Of a DNA stretch of 64,000 nucleotides, positions 53,016 to 61,736 are shown in pieces. The position numbers and the translations under genes are program-made. Numbering within the stretch: position 1 is the first letter of the stretch; each line of letters opens with the position of its first letter. The DNA is from Vibrio sp. 10N (GTDB taxonomy: Bacteria; Pseudomonadota; Gammaproteobacteria; Enterobacterales; Vibrionaceae): NCBI RefSeq assembly GCF_036245475.1, contig NZ_BTPM01000002.1, positions 1,674,001 to 1,738,000 on the forward strand, written 5' to 3'. The notes below the pieces were generated by a model that worked only from the letters and a program-made list of their open reading frames with translations, had not been told where the DNA came from and searched no databases.

Positions 53016-53903
53016 TTAGCTCTCCTGTTCTAATACTTGTTCGACAAACCAACTGCCAGCTGTGCCGAGTCCACTCCGCCAGGACAGATCTACCGGCCAC
53101 ACTAAGGATCCATCATAACGACCGACGTTAAGCTTGGTTACTAGACCATGGTCGATATAAGGTTGTGCGAGCTTGTTAGGGTAGGCCACGTATCCAAGAC
53201 CTTGTAGCAACATATCTTGCAATTGGTAGTGATTTTCGTAGCGGATCAGCCTAGGGCTGTAGCGAAGTGAGTCGAGAAGTTCGCTGGTTGCGACTTTACC
53301 CTCTAGTGACAGGATTTGTGGATACTGCTCCAAATCCTCTGTAGTGATCTCGCCTCGTAGCTTCGACAACGGATGAGCCGGGGAAGCGAGAAAACACCAC
53401 TCTATGGTATCAACAGTTTGCACATTACTTCCGCGGGCAGGGCTAAGTCCACTAGGAGCAATCATGATGTCGGCACCATCGGCGTTGCTTTCAACAGCAA
53501 GGGAGTGTGTTTCTGCGTCGACAAGTACAAGGTCGACTTCTGGAAATTGACGAGTAAGCTCGGCCAACGCTTCTACAAACCTTGGATACAGAGTCATACT
53601 ATGTGTAGCAATAGTTAAAGTTGGCTCCTCTCCTTGCCGCAAGGATTGTACCTTTCGATCAATGGCTTTCAATCTTGGTACTATTTCTAGGGCTTGAAAA
53701 TACAGCGCTTTACCTTCAGGTGTTAAGGTGGGTGCTTTGCCAGCAACACGCTCAAAAAGCGTGATGCCTAAATCAATCTCCATTGCTTGCACGGCTTGGT
53801 TTACCGCCGATGGGCTGACGCCCAGAGTACGACCTGCAGCGGAGAACGACCCCGTTTCAGCAATCGAGACTAAATAGAGTAGCCGTTCAGTATTCAATAA
53901 CAT
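53016..53903 (-). CDS. LysR-family transcription regulator
   Basis: A 295-residue regulator, standard length. N-terminal winged helix: MLLNTERLLYLVSIAETGSF, then SAAGRTLGVSPSAVNQAVQA (recognition helix) and LGITLFERVAGKAPTLTPEG. A periplasmic-binding-like effector domain follows (about 90-290). It is the first gene of a two-gene unit with the hydrolase downstream (no gap between stop and start), unlike the usual divergent layout of LysR genes; it may be autoregulated. Effector unknown. Confidence 0.92.
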   Translation of the reverse strand: MLLNTERLLYLVSIAETGSFSAAGRTLGVSPSAVNQAVQAMEIDLGITLFERVAGKAPTLTPEGKALYFQALEIVPRLKAIDRKVQSLRQGEEPTLTIATHSMTLYPRFVEALAELTRQFPEVDLVLVDAETHSLAVESNADGADIMIAPSGLSPARGSNVQTVDTIEWCFLASPAHPLSKLRGEITTEDLEQYPQILSLEGKVATSELLDSLRYSPRLIRYENHYQLQDMLLQGLGYVAYPNKLAQPYIDHGLVTKLNVGRYDGSLVWPVDLSWRSGLGTAGSWFVEQVLEQES

Positions 53904-53940
53904 GCTTTGCGCCTATCAAAAAAATGCCATCAGTCACCTT

Positions 53941-53974
53941 GATAACCATGCCCATTGCGATGGGCATGGTTATC
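53941..53974. repeat. perfect 15-bp inverted repeat (stable hairpin)
   Basis: Arms GATAACCATGCCCAT and its exact complement, with loop TGCG, 37 bp upstream of the LysR start codon. No T run follows, so it is more likely an operator or RNA structure in the leader than a terminator. Confidence 0.55.
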
Positions 53975-54092
53975 TATCTACTGTGCAAGAAAGTCGTGCT
54001 AAGGTAAATACAGTTTATTGAATTATAGGTTATTTTCGATAGAGTCAAGCTCAGTCACGCCTGTTGTATCGGGCGTTTACATTGTAAATTAT

Positions 54093-54119
54093 CGGAGTCC
54101 AAATGAGGTTTGGACTCCG
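54093..54119. terminator. hairpin after the DUF1214 remnant
   Basis: Perfect 11-bp stem CGGAGTCCAAA/TTTGGACTCCG with 5-nt loop, 23 bp past the remnant's stop. Confidence 0.7.
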
Positions 54120-54142
54120 TGTGATGTTGAACGTTTAGGGCA

Positions 54143-54436
54143 TTAACTGTGTGGTTGCTGGACCCCTTTTGCGTAATCGACAATCTGCTCGTCTGAGTTC
54201 GGCTTATACATTCGAAGAATGCCTGTCCAGCCTTGCTCTACGTCGATATTATTAATAGCTTGCTCTCCGCAGTTAAAATGCACCGTGTAGGAGCCATCTT
54301 GGTTGGCCTTTAGTTCATCTTTTCGGCTCGACAGTGCGAACTGTTCAGTATGTACATAGGCATCGGCGCCATAAGTTGTGATGGCGCTATTGATTGGTGT
54401 TTGGATGGGCACCGAGTACGACTTCTTTCGCCTCAT
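54143..54436 (-). pseudogene. C-terminal remnant of a DUF1254/DUF1214 protein
   Basis: A 97-codon frame reads like the C-terminal DUF1214 domain only: NSAITTYGADAYVHTEQFAL, then NQDGSYTVHFNCG and GWTGILRMYKPNSDEQI. This matches the domain pattern YGxDGYxxT...DGSxTVYF...GWxxxLRxYxP. The N-terminal DUF1254 part is missing. Its first 50 bases overlap the 3' end of the amidase gene in another frame, and its ATG has no ribosome site. So a deletion has joined two genes here. It may be translated as a fusion or not at all. Confidence 0.62.
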
Positions 54437-55391
54437 TGTTATTGAACATACTGAAATTGTATTGTTCTACTTGCCATGTGTCGTAGCGATCAAGGTAGAT
54501 TTCTTTAGCGTTTTGATCGGTATATATCGTCCAAAGTGTTGGGAAGACATCGTTAAAATAAGGATCCAGTTGGTCGTAACCTGCAAACACAGATGTCCCT
54601 GCTGCTTTCAAACTATTGAGCGCCGCCGTATTGTCTTTTACGTCTCTTGCGTACATATCTTCAATGACTTCTTTGGCGCGCAAGCGGCGATCATACGCGC
54701 GTATGGTTGAACCCGATTCGGTCTGTTCCTTGTCCAAATTGATATGGAAGCCAAATTCTGGATCATTGGATAAGTATTGAACACTGGCCGCCTCGGTGAC
54801 ATCACCATGGTAGATTTTCACCTCTCCGTGCACAAACTCAATGACCGCACTGTTGCCCGTTGCGTCCGTAAGGTGGTAATGAACGGGTGCTGGTACGCAC
54901 TCATTCTCATGTCCAGGTAGGTCACACACCTTATCTTGAATTACATCAATGTGGTTTAGGTTGTCGACTACCTCTGCGACAGAAGCAAAGTTATCAACCG
55001 CATAGTTAGGGAATTGCGAAGCGGCAACATCCGGTACACCTGCGCGATCCGGAGCCATTTCGGTGTAGTCATTGCCAAGATATAAAATGCGGGCAACCAG
55101 ACCTTGTTCATTCATCGCTTCAGCAACAAGTTGAGGGGCGAAAGATTTGATCTTCAAAGACGCATATTTGCTCTTCGTTTGCACCGCTTCTTTAGTATCG
55201 CCATATTGATTTGCCATACCTTTACCAGCACCAACAACAATCGCGTCGTCATGACCAAACCAGTCCATGGTTCTTACAGATAGGCTTGCCTCTCCATTGT
55301 TATAAATTGCTGACGTACATGCGATGCTGTCGGCGACATAACCAGTGGATAGGGTGGCGACGAGCGCTAGGCTTAAGATTGACTTGTTCAT
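54387..55391 (-). CDS. periplasmic choloylglycine/penicillin V acylase-like Ntn hydrolase
   Basis: A 334-residue exported enzyme of the linear-amide C-N hydrolase family (penicillin V acylase and bile-salt hydrolase relatives). The signal peptide ends at SIA and the nucleophile Cys25 (ACTSAIYNNG) becomes the new N-terminus, as required for Ntn hydrolases. Also typical: SVRTMDWFGHDD (Arg and Asp of the active site), MNEQGLVARILYL, and ATGNSAVIEFVHGEVKIY. Some homologues degrade acyl-homoserine lactones. ATG 55391 has GTGAGG 5 nt upstream. Its last residues (about the final ten) overlap the DUF1214 remnant and may be altered. Substrate unknown. Confidence 0.85.
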   Translation of the reverse strand: MNKSILSLALVATLSTGYVADSIACTSAIYNNGEASLSVRTMDWFGHDDAIVVGAGKGMANQYGDTKEAVQTKSKYASLKIKSFAPQLVAEAMNEQGLVARILYLGNDYTEMAPDRAGVPDVAASQFPNYAVDNFASVAEVVDNLNHIDVIQDKVCDLPGHENECVPAPVHYHLTDATGNSAVIEFVHGEVKIYHGDVTEAASVQYLSNDPEFGFHINLDKEQTESGSTIRAYDRRLRAKEVIEDMYARDVKDNTAALNSLKAAGTSVFAGYDQLDPYFNDVFPTLWTIYTDQNAKEIYLDRYDTWQVEQYNFSMFNNNEAKEVVLGAHPNTNQ

Positions 55392-55560
55392 AGTGACCTC
55401 ACTTGATAGGGGCGTTTGTTTCGTTGAGGCCATAGTAAGCGCACAGCTTAATTAGGTTAAATTAGCACCTTTAAGTAAAGCTAATAGGGTAATGATGCAG
55501 GAAGAGTGCTGGATATTGGTCTAGAGTTTTAACACCAATAAAAAACAACAAGGAAAGTAT

Positions 55561-55995
55561 ATGAAGTCATTGCAGCAATGGTTAGATGCCTATGGGGAGA
55601 GTCACCAAAACACGACGAACCGCAAAATCCATAAAGTGGCGGTGCCCGGTATTTATCTATCAATCGTTGGGCTGATTTGGTGTATCCCACCTATGTCTTT
55701 AGGGGACGTGGTGATAAATTGGGTTTGGGTTGTTATGCTGCCAGTGATGTTCTTTTATTTTAGGCTGTCGCGTTCGGTATTCATTCAGATGTTGTTGTTC
55801 ACTTTGGCTTGCCTTGCCATCATTACCTTTGCCAGCATGCTTGGTGTATCGATTTTTGCCTTATCGGTAGTGCTGTTTGTGATCTTATGGATCATGCAAT
55901 TTGTCGGACACAAAATTGAAGGCAAGAAGCCCTCTTTTTTTGATGATCTTCAGTTTCTTTTGATAGGCCCTATCTGGGTGTTTAGGCAAAAATAA
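55561..55995 (+). CDS. Mpo1-like (DUF962) membrane protein
   Basis: A 144-residue integral membrane protein of the DUF962 family, whose yeast member Mpo1 is an Fe(II) dioxygenase for 2-hydroxy fatty acids. Key segments: YGESHQNTTNRKIHKVAVPG with the conserved His, and QFVGHKIEGKKPSFFDDLQF with the second His, then LLIGPIWVFRQ. Three to four hydrophobic segments lie between. AAGGAAAGT precedes the ATG. Lone gene, terminator right behind. Its enzymatic role in bacteria is inferred from the yeast homologue. Confidence 0.85.
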   Translation: MKSLQQWLDAYGESHQNTTNRKIHKVAVPGIYLSIVGLIWCIPPMSLGDVVINWVWVVMLPVMFFYFRLSRSVFIQMLLFTLACLAIITFASMLGVSIFALSVVLFVILWIMQFVGHKIEGKKPSFFDDLQFLLIGPIWVFRQK

Positions 55996-56017
55996 GCCCC
56001 TTGTTGAAAGGGGCTTA
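55993..56017. terminator. terminator between Mpo1-like gene and nhaD
   Basis: 8-bp stem TAAGCCCC/GGGGCTTA overlapping the stop of the Mpo1-like gene. No T run on the plus strand. Confidence 0.65.
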
Positions 56018-56053
56018 ACAGTACGTGAAATGTAAAATGGAGCTGAATGGTGG

Positions 56054-57496
56054 TTAGAACAAGCCACCGTTCATCGATAAGTGCACGAATATACTCGCAG
56101 CATAACCAATCGCAATGACAGGCATCCATTTGAGGTGTCCAAAGAAGGTGTATTTGCCGTGCGCAGCGCCCATAAGTGCTACACCTGCTGCTGAACCAAC
56201 GGACAGCAAACTGCCCCCAACACCTGCGGTAAGCGTGACCAATAACCAGTTACCCATCGAAAGTTCTGGGTTCATAGTGAGGACGGCAAACATCACTGGA
56301 ATGTTATCGACGATGGCCGACAAAATGCCCACCATGACGTTAGCCCAAATAGGATCCCATTGGGTGTACATGATTTCAGAGACCACACTCAAGTAGCCCA
56401 GTAAGCTAAGACCGCCCACACACATCACTACACCGTAGAAGAACAGCAAGGTATCCCACTCGGCATGCGAGACGCGTCTAAATACATCAAAAGGTACAAT
56501 AGAGCCAAGACGCTTCAATGCCGCTTCATCGTTATTGGCAATGGCCATCGCTTTTTTCTTGGCGATGGAGCGAGGTAGTGTCTTCCGCAAAAAGAAGCCG
56601 AAGAACTGCAAATACGCCAGTCCCATCATCATGCCCATAACGGGTGGGAAGTGCAGAACGGCGTGGAATGCGACTGCGGTAGCGATGGTTAAGATAAACA
56701 ACCCCACGATCCTAAATGCGCCACGTTTGAGTTCTACGTGTGAGTGCACGGCATCGGGTTGGGTTTTGGGAACAAACAACGACATGATGAGTGCTGGCAC
56801 AAGGTAGTTCACCACAGAAGGCACAAACAGTGGCAGAAATTCAGAGAATGAAACATGACCAGCTTGCCATACCATCAAGGTTGTGATGTCGCCAAACGGA
56901 CTGAACGCACCGCCAGCATTGGCCGCAACGACGATGTTAATACAAGCGATATTGACAAATTTAAGGTTACTTCCACCGACTTTGAGTACCACGGCACACA
57001 TCAGCAGAGCGGTAGTAAGGTTGTCGGCAATGGGAGAAATAAAGAACGACAAAATGCCGGTTATCCAAAATAGCGAACGGAAGTCAAAACCCTTACCTAC
57101 CATCCATGATTGTAGGGCGTCGAATAGGCGCCGCTCTTCCATTGCGGAGATATAAGTCATGGCCACCAGTAAGAATAACAATAGCTCGGCGTATTCCAGT
57201 AGATTGTGTTCTAAAGCGGACTTGGCAATGTCAAGTTGGCCGATATCTTTGTAGACAAAACCAATCAGTATCCAAATTAAACCCGCGGCAAGTAGCACAG
57301 GTTTTGACTTTCTGAGTTTTAGGTATTCCTCCATCATGACGAGGGTGTAGGCAATACCGAAAATCAACAGTGAGGCATAGCCGACAGTGGATTGAGTAAA
57401 ATTAAGCGCGTCAGATGATGCACTAGGTGAAGCGAAACTAGAGGTGGCGAATAAAAGGGGGAGTAAAAAGGTTGGCCACCGACTTATTTTCTTCAT
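56054..57496 (-). CDS. nhaD: NhaD-type Na+/H+ antiporter
   Basis: A 480-residue inner-membrane antiporter of the ion transporter superfamily, typical of marine vibrios. The N-terminus has a cleavable or first hydrophobic segment (LLPLLFATSSFASPSAS). Many helices follow, with ISPIADNLTTALLMCAVVLK and ANAGGAFSPFGDITTLMVWQ, the two conserved loops of NhaD, and IVDNIPVMFAVLTMNPE in the second repeat. It exports Na+ (and Li+) in exchange for protons at alkaline pH. ATG 57496 has AAGGA 7 nt upstream; the frame runs to 57511 from a TTG that lies within that site. Lone gene. Confidence 0.92.
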   Translation of the reverse strand: MKKISRWPTFLLPLLFATSSFASPSASSDALNFTQSTVGYASLLIFGIAYTLVMMEEYLKLRKSKPVLLAAGLIWILIGFVYKDIGQLDIAKSALEHNLLEYAELLLFLLVAMTYISAMEERRLFDALQSWMVGKGFDFRSLFWITGILSFFISPIADNLTTALLMCAVVLKVGGSNLKFVNIACINIVVAANAGGAFSPFGDITTLMVWQAGHVSFSEFLPLFVPSVVNYLVPALIMSLFVPKTQPDAVHSHVELKRGAFRIVGLFILTIATAVAFHAVLHFPPVMGMMMGLAYLQFFGFFLRKTLPRSIAKKKAMAIANNDEAALKRLGSIVPFDVFRRVSHAEWDTLLFFYGVVMCVGGLSLLGYLSVVSEIMYTQWDPIWANVMVGILSAIVDNIPVMFAVLTMNPELSMGNWLLVTLTAGVGGSLLSVGSAAGVALMGAAHGKYTFFGHLKWMPVIAIGYAASIFVHLSMNGGLF

Positions 57497-57741
57497 GTTT
57501 TGATCCTTCAAAAGCTTAGATGAAATCAGGCGCTAACAAATGCGATACGGTATTTTAATGGTTTTTCAACAATTTCGTTGTGAGCTGACGCAGATCTGGT
57601 TAACTGATGCGATGTTTTTTGTCGCGTTATTTCGCTATCGCCTTTTATTAACTCTAAGTTTTGACTTAGGTTAATTAGCGCCTAGGCTAAATAATGAGCG
57701 TTGATCAAGCTTGGATGATTGAGTGGGCGTCAGGAGGGAGC

Positions 57742-58299
57742 ATGAAAGCAAGGTTCGCGATGAGTATGGCTATCTTGATGTTGGCTATGTATGGGCTTGT
57801 GGCGTCACCAGTGCAGGCTGCAATGGTGTGTGACAGCGCAAGAAAATCAGAGTCTACTTTACCTATCCTAGAAAGTGAATGCCCAATTGGAGAGGGTGTT
57901 TGGGGGACAAAATCACCAAATATCAAAGGGCAATCGTTCTGGATCCAGTGCGGGTTTGTTAAATCCGGCAGCTTACGATCAGCCCCTACGCAATTACAGA
58001 ACGTAGTAAGTGAGGCAATTTGGCTTAAACCAGACATTGGCGGTGATCGTTGTTTGGTAGGCCCTTATCAGTCATTTGAGGTTGCCAAGCAAGAGCTGGT
58101 CGAGATGCGTTCATTGCCTAGTTACAGTGATGCTTTTATTCGCTCAACATCACAAGCTTTGACGATGACCGCGCCACAAAGAATCGCGCAAAAATCACCC
58201 CCGAAAGAGCAGGCGGCAAGTACCGTGGGCACTGTTGCCGTGACCCCCTATATGATTGCCGGTAAACACGGGCATCAAGATTGTTTGTGCCTCTTCTGA
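57742..58299 (+). CDS. SPOR-domain-like exported protein
   Basis: A 185-residue exported protein. AGGAGGGAGC precedes ATG 57742, and the signal peptide (AMSMAILMLAMYGLVASPVQA) follows; the frame upstream to 57694 is not needed. The mature part carries a SPOR-like domain (about 75-135): SFWIQCGFVKSG and GDRCLVGPYQSFEVAKQELV, with the pattern of glycan-binding SPOR domains of cell-division proteins. The last 45 residues are Gln/Ser/Pro-rich and end abruptly (HGHQDCLCLF), which could mean that the natural C-terminus was lost by a frameshift. Function likely at the peptidoglycan septum; uncertain. Confidence 0.65.
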   Translation: MKARFAMSMAILMLAMYGLVASPVQAAMVCDSARKSESTLPILESECPIGEGVWGTKSPNIKGQSFWIQCGFVKSGSLRSAPTQLQNVVSEAIWLKPDIGGDRCLVGPYQSFEVAKQELVEMRSLPSYSDAFIRSTSQALTMTAPQRIAQKSPPKEQAASTVGTVAVTPYMIAGKHGHQDCLCLF

Positions 58300-58310
58300 C
58301 GCGGATTGAC

Positions 58311-59183
58311 TTAGTAGGCCTTGATCCCAAAAGGTTTAAGCTTTTTAGGCAGAACGCTATCGAGTTGTTCAATCTCCTCTGGAAACACTTCAATCAGAGG
58401 TAGGTCGTGCTGCTGGTAGAGGGTTCGAGTCGCTTCTACGGTTTTACTATCAATGGGGCCTGCATCTGAGCCCCAATATTGGAGATAGACTTTGCCTACG
58501 GGTAGATAAAAATCGCTCACTACATCTTGCTCAATGGGCAACTGTCTTTGATAGGCATGAACCACCCCAGCCATATATAACCAGTTATCAATTAACAGTT
58601 CACCTTTAGACTGTACGTAATGGCCATCGAGCGAGCGGTGTTTGGCAGCAAATTTTTGGCGAAAGCTGGAGAAAGAATTTTCGGTTGAATGGGCTTCGGC
58701 GTCGACCCCTTTAAATTCCAATACGCTTTGTTTGAGCCTGTGGTTGCGTAGCACACTTGGGTGCCAAACAACAAATTGATGTTGGCCGCTTTTATCGGTT
58801 CTTGGCTGTGCCCCCGCTTTCACGCCCTGTATCGTAGCAGTCCAGTCGCTGTCTTGACGTTGCAACCAGCCCAGTTCGCTAAGGAGTAAGTTGATTTTCT
58901 TAGCAGGAAGTCCGAATCGTTCACCCAACTGCGTTGCCGTTAGGTGTTTATTGCTTCGCAGCGTGTCATCCAACACCAAATTGGTTGGCCAGACAATAAA
59001 GCGCCCATATTTTTCACTCTCAATGTATTCGCCACCAAAGCGCGAGCCGACATCGGTTAGCAGCCAGTGGTCGTCATGCCAAGTAATGTAGCCTAGCTGT
59101 TTGAGTTCATTGAACAGCGACTTAGACTCAACTTGACGTTGTTTTGCTAAGGCCGAGGTAGAGAGTTTATTGTGGATGGTCAC
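58311..59183 (-). CDS. winged-helix plus PD-(D/E)xK nuclease-like protein
   Basis: A 290-residue soluble protein. The N-terminal half looks like two tandem winged-helix-type modules (STSALAKQRQVESKSLFNEL; LTATQLGERFGLPAKKINLL). The C-terminal part (about 185-290) has the fingerprint of restriction-endonuclease-like folds: VQSKGELLIDNWLYMAGVVH (Glu of the core helix), SDFYLPVGKVYLQYWG (the Asp and Gln/Glu-x-Trp strand), and a Lys in IDSKTVEATRTLY. The second acidic position is Gln (YLQYWG) where relatives often have Glu, so catalysis is uncertain. Similar proteins are sometimes mislabelled in vibrios. Adjacent to thiE (14 bp), but likely separate in role. Confidence 0.62.
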   Translation of the reverse strand: MTIHNKLSTSALAKQRQVESKSLFNELKQLGYITWHDDHWLLTDVGSRFGGEYIESEKYGRFIVWPTNLVLDDTLRSNKHLTATQLGERFGLPAKKINLLLSELGWLQRQDSDWTATIQGVKAGAQPRTDKSGQHQFVVWHPSVLRNHRLKQSVLEFKGVDAEAHSTENSFSSFRQKFAAKHRSLDGHYVQSKGELLIDNWLYMAGVVHAYQRQLPIEQDVVSDFYLPVGKVYLQYWGSDAGPIDSKTVEATRTLYQQHDLPLIEVFPEEIEQLDSVLPKKLKPFGIKAY

Positions 59184-59197
59184 CGTATTGTAGTCTC

Positions 59198-59830
59198 CTA
59201 GTTAGAGGCGTTTTCCATAATGGTACGCAGCTTAGCGGCGGCTTCCTTGGGGCTATCGGCGTGACAAATCGCCGAAACCAAAGCGACACCATGAACACCC
59301 GTAGTGGTGATGTTTGTTAGGTTAGCTTCATTAATCCCTCCAATTGCGACAACTGGAAGTGTTGTTTTCGCGAGAACCTCGCGTAGCCCATCCAGACCCC
59401 AGTGGGTTTTGGTGTTGGTTTTGGTCGGGGTAGCAAAAATGGCGCTTAGCCCAATGTAGTCAATAGGCAATGACTGAGCTTGTTCTAACTGGGCGTTACT
59501 TTCTATCGACAAACCTAAAATGCGTTGGGAGCCAATGAGTTTGCGAGCTAATTCAGCGGGCATGTCGGTTTGGCCTAGGTGGACGCCGTCGGCATTCACG
59601 GCTAGGGCAACATCGACACGATCGTTGATAATAAGTGGTACCCCAGTCCCTTTAAGGACATGTTTGACGGCTTGCGCTTTTTGGATGAACGCACGCACAT
59701 CATGATGTTTTTCGCGCAGTTGAACCATGGTTACGCCGCCAGCGACTGCTTCGCTGACGACATGTACCAAGGTGTCCATGTCTTGGTTTTCATCGGTCAC
59801 AAGGTACAAGCGGTACGGGTTATTGATCAT
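59198..59830 (-). CDS. thiE: thiamine-phosphate synthase
   Basis: A 210-residue TIM barrel that joins hydroxymethylpyrimidine pyrophosphate and thiazole phosphate into thiamine phosphate. Family signatures: VTMVQLREKHHDVRAFIQKA (pyrophosphate-binding), VPLIINDRVDVALAVNADGV, HLGQTDMP, and VVAIGGINEANL for phosphate binding. ATG 59830 has AGG 6 nt upstream; the open frame upstream overlaps thiM and is not used. It begins 7 bp after the thiM stop. The pair forms a thiazole-salvage unit; thiD is not adjacent. Confidence 0.93.
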   Translation of the reverse strand: MINNPYRLYLVTDENQDMDTLVHVVSEAVAGGVTMVQLREKHHDVRAFIQKAQAVKHVLKGTGVPLIINDRVDVALAVNADGVHLGQTDMPAELARKLIGSQRILGLSIESNAQLEQAQSLPIDYIGLSAIFATPTKTNTKTHWGLDGLREVLAKTTLPVVAIGGINEANLTNITTTGVHGVALVSAICHADSPKEAAAKLRTIMENASN

Positions 59831-59837
59831 AGCTAAC

Positions 59838-60629
59838 CTAACAATCACGGATCTTAAGGCGAGACTCAATGTCATCGGCGCTAAGCTGATACAAGCTATC
59901 GAGCAGGTTAACTTGCAGGGAGCCCGGGCCTTGAGATTTCTCGGCGGCGATTTCGCCAGCGATACTAAATACCGCTGCTGCTGCAACACCACTTTTCTCG
60001 CTAATTGCGGCAAATGCGCCAGTCACGGCAGATAGCGAACATCCCATGCCCGTTACGTATGGCATCATCTCATGACCGTTGTTTAGGGCGATGGTGCTTT
60101 CCTTAGTGACGATATAGTCGGTTTCACCCGAGACTACGACGCTACAAGCATAGCCGTCGACCAAAGCACGGGCAGCATTGAGCGCGGCTTCGCTGGCATC
60201 GAGCGCATCAACGCCTTTGTTTTGAGATTTCTCACCTGCCATCGCGATGATTTCGGATGCGTTACCGCGAATAATCAGGTTGTCTGCAAGTTCAGCGAGC
60301 TGGCGAGCTGTTGAGGTGCGCAGTTTAGTCGCGCCGCAGCCCACAGGGTCAAGAATTACTGGCTTGTTGTTCTCATTGGCTTGCTCTACGGCAAAGAACA
60401 TACCTGGGCGCCATACACTGTCTAGTGTGCCAATGTTAATAACCAGCGCACCTGCGAACGACATCATTTCGGCCATTTCTTGTTTTGAGTGAGACATGAT
60501 AGGTGAAGCACCAACGGCTAATAATGCGTTGGCTGTGTTGTTCATGACCACGAAGTTGGTAATGTTCACGACGAGCGGTTTTTGCTCGCGAACCTGTTGT
60601 AATGCACTGACGATTTGTTGTTTATTCAT
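59838..60629 (-). CDS. thiM: hydroxyethylthiazole kinase
   Basis: A 263-residue ribokinase-like enzyme that phosphorylates salvaged hydroxyethylthiazole. Signs: PLVVNITNFVVMNNTANALL near the start, KPVILDPVGCGATKLRT, and the active-site MPYVTGMGCSLSAVTGAFAA with the catalytic Cys of the GxGC motif. GGAGAGAAC precedes ATG 60629. It leads thiE in a two-gene unit. I looked for a TPP riboswitch in the 100-130 nt leader and found none of its conserved blocks, so the usual thi-box control is missing here. Confidence 0.93.
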   Translation of the reverse strand: MNKQQIVSALQQVREQKPLVVNITNFVVMNNTANALLAVGASPIMSHSKQEMAEMMSFAGALVINIGTLDSVWRPGMFFAVEQANENNKPVILDPVGCGATKLRTSTARQLAELADNLIIRGNASEIIAMAGEKSQNKGVDALDASEAALNAARALVDGYACSVVVSGETDYIVTKESTIALNNGHEMMPYVTGMGCSLSAVTGAFAAISEKSGVAAAAVFSIAGEIAAEKSQGPGSLQVNLLDSLYQLSADDIESRLKIRDC

Positions 60630-60906
60630 TGTTCTCTCCATAAGCTCACTCGATTTTTCTCGTGTAAGCCGTCATTCAAACAAATGTAGATGACAGTCAT
60701 AGGATTATTGTACTGCGATAAAAAAATAGTGCTACTTGAAGAGTTTGAATGGATGATACGTGACCAAAGTGGGGACAACTCTGGTACGAGAAAAGTACCA
60801 GATTACGACAGTTGACTCGAATAAGCTCATCTTTATTCTCTACCCTTTAGGCTCCCTTTTAGATACTGAGTGCTCGTTCTACAGTGTAAAACTTGAGGGT
60901 TCGGTG

Positions 60907-61644
60907 ATGGCTTGGAAAAACAAGATTAGATGTATGTTCGCAGCATTGCCTGCGTTGATGCTGCTTGGGTGTGGTGGTGGTTCAAACTCTGCGGAGCTTA
61001 AAGTTGTCAGTCGTCCTTATAGTGATGATTTTTTGCAGTTCAGCACGCAGTTAGGCTACGACAAATCTTTTGTCGATGACATTTGTTATGGCGCCGCTAC
61101 GACACAAGCAGATTGCACGTTGCGTAGTGACGCACCCATAGTGACTCTCACGCGGTTAGAAACTGATACTGACACTTCATTAGACCTGATTTATCAAAAT
61201 ACAGAGAAACTGGAGATGAATTTACAAACTGGCAAAATAGTCAGTCGACATTTTTATCATATTCAGTTTAGTGATCCTGAATACTCTGTCCAAAATATCA
61301 ATATTGTCGAGAACTCCGCCTATTATTCTGGGCTTATCTATGAAGAGGAGAAACTGAGAAAGCCGCTCAGAAGTACGCTGACGCATAAGATCTCTACCGC
61401 GAGTGTGTATATTGACAACCGTATTGATATTGATGAATCCAGAATTGAGAAAGCGACATTATTAGGCGCATATCGAGATATGGATGAGAGCGGTCGCAGT
61501 AATTTGTATATCACTCAGCCACACGTTTACCTTACTCACGATCAGCAAGCGATCGATGTGCAGCAAGGTTTCTACCATGCAACCAGCCTTTGGTTTGATT
61601 ATCGCCAAGAAATCGAAATGCTGGTTTATCGTAGTTGGAATTGA
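60907..61644 (+). CDS. lipoprotein of unknown function
   Basis: A 245-residue lipoprotein. Signal peptide ends in the lipobox LLGC (Cys at about 20), followed by GGGSNS, a flexible linker typical of vibrio lipoproteins. Without Asp at position +2, outer-membrane sorting is expected. The mature part is beta-rich with several Cys (ICYGAATTQADC) and no domain that I recognise. ATG 60907 is chosen for the signal peptide and GAGG 8 nt upstream; the frame is open from 60760 but the first 49 residues have no export signal. It lies before, not in, the TetR unit. Confidence 0.7.
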   Translation: MAWKNKIRCMFAALPALMLLGCGGGSNSAELKVVSRPYSDDFLQFSTQLGYDKSFVDDICYGAATTQADCTLRSDAPIVTLTRLETDTDTSLDLIYQNTEKLEMNLQTGKIVSRHFYHIQFSDPEYSVQNINIVENSAYYSGLIYEEEKLRKPLRSTLTHKISTASVYIDNRIDIDESRIEKATLLGAYRDMDESGRSNLYITQPHVYLTHDQQAIDVQQGFYHATSLWFDYRQEIEMLVYRSWN

Positions 61645-61685
61645 TTGGACTTTTGTAAAACCTCGCATGCTCAACTTGCAAAAAA

Positions 61686-61698
61686 GAACGACCGTGCT
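61686..61698. promoter_or_regulatory. operator-like site upstream of tetR-type gene
   Basis: GAACGACCGTGCT, found again in inverted orientation at 62370-62382 upstream of the hydrolase gene. The shared 13-bp site in both promoter regions suggests a binding site for the TetR-type regulator between them. Confidence 0.6.
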
Positions 61699-61736
61699 AA
61701 ATTTGGTTTTATGTATCATTAGCCGCTTCGAGAAAA

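Noticed and set aside
60630..60720. TPP riboswitch upstream of thiM
   Set aside because: None of the conserved blocks (CTGAGA, GAACCTGAT or similar) is present on the minus strand leader.
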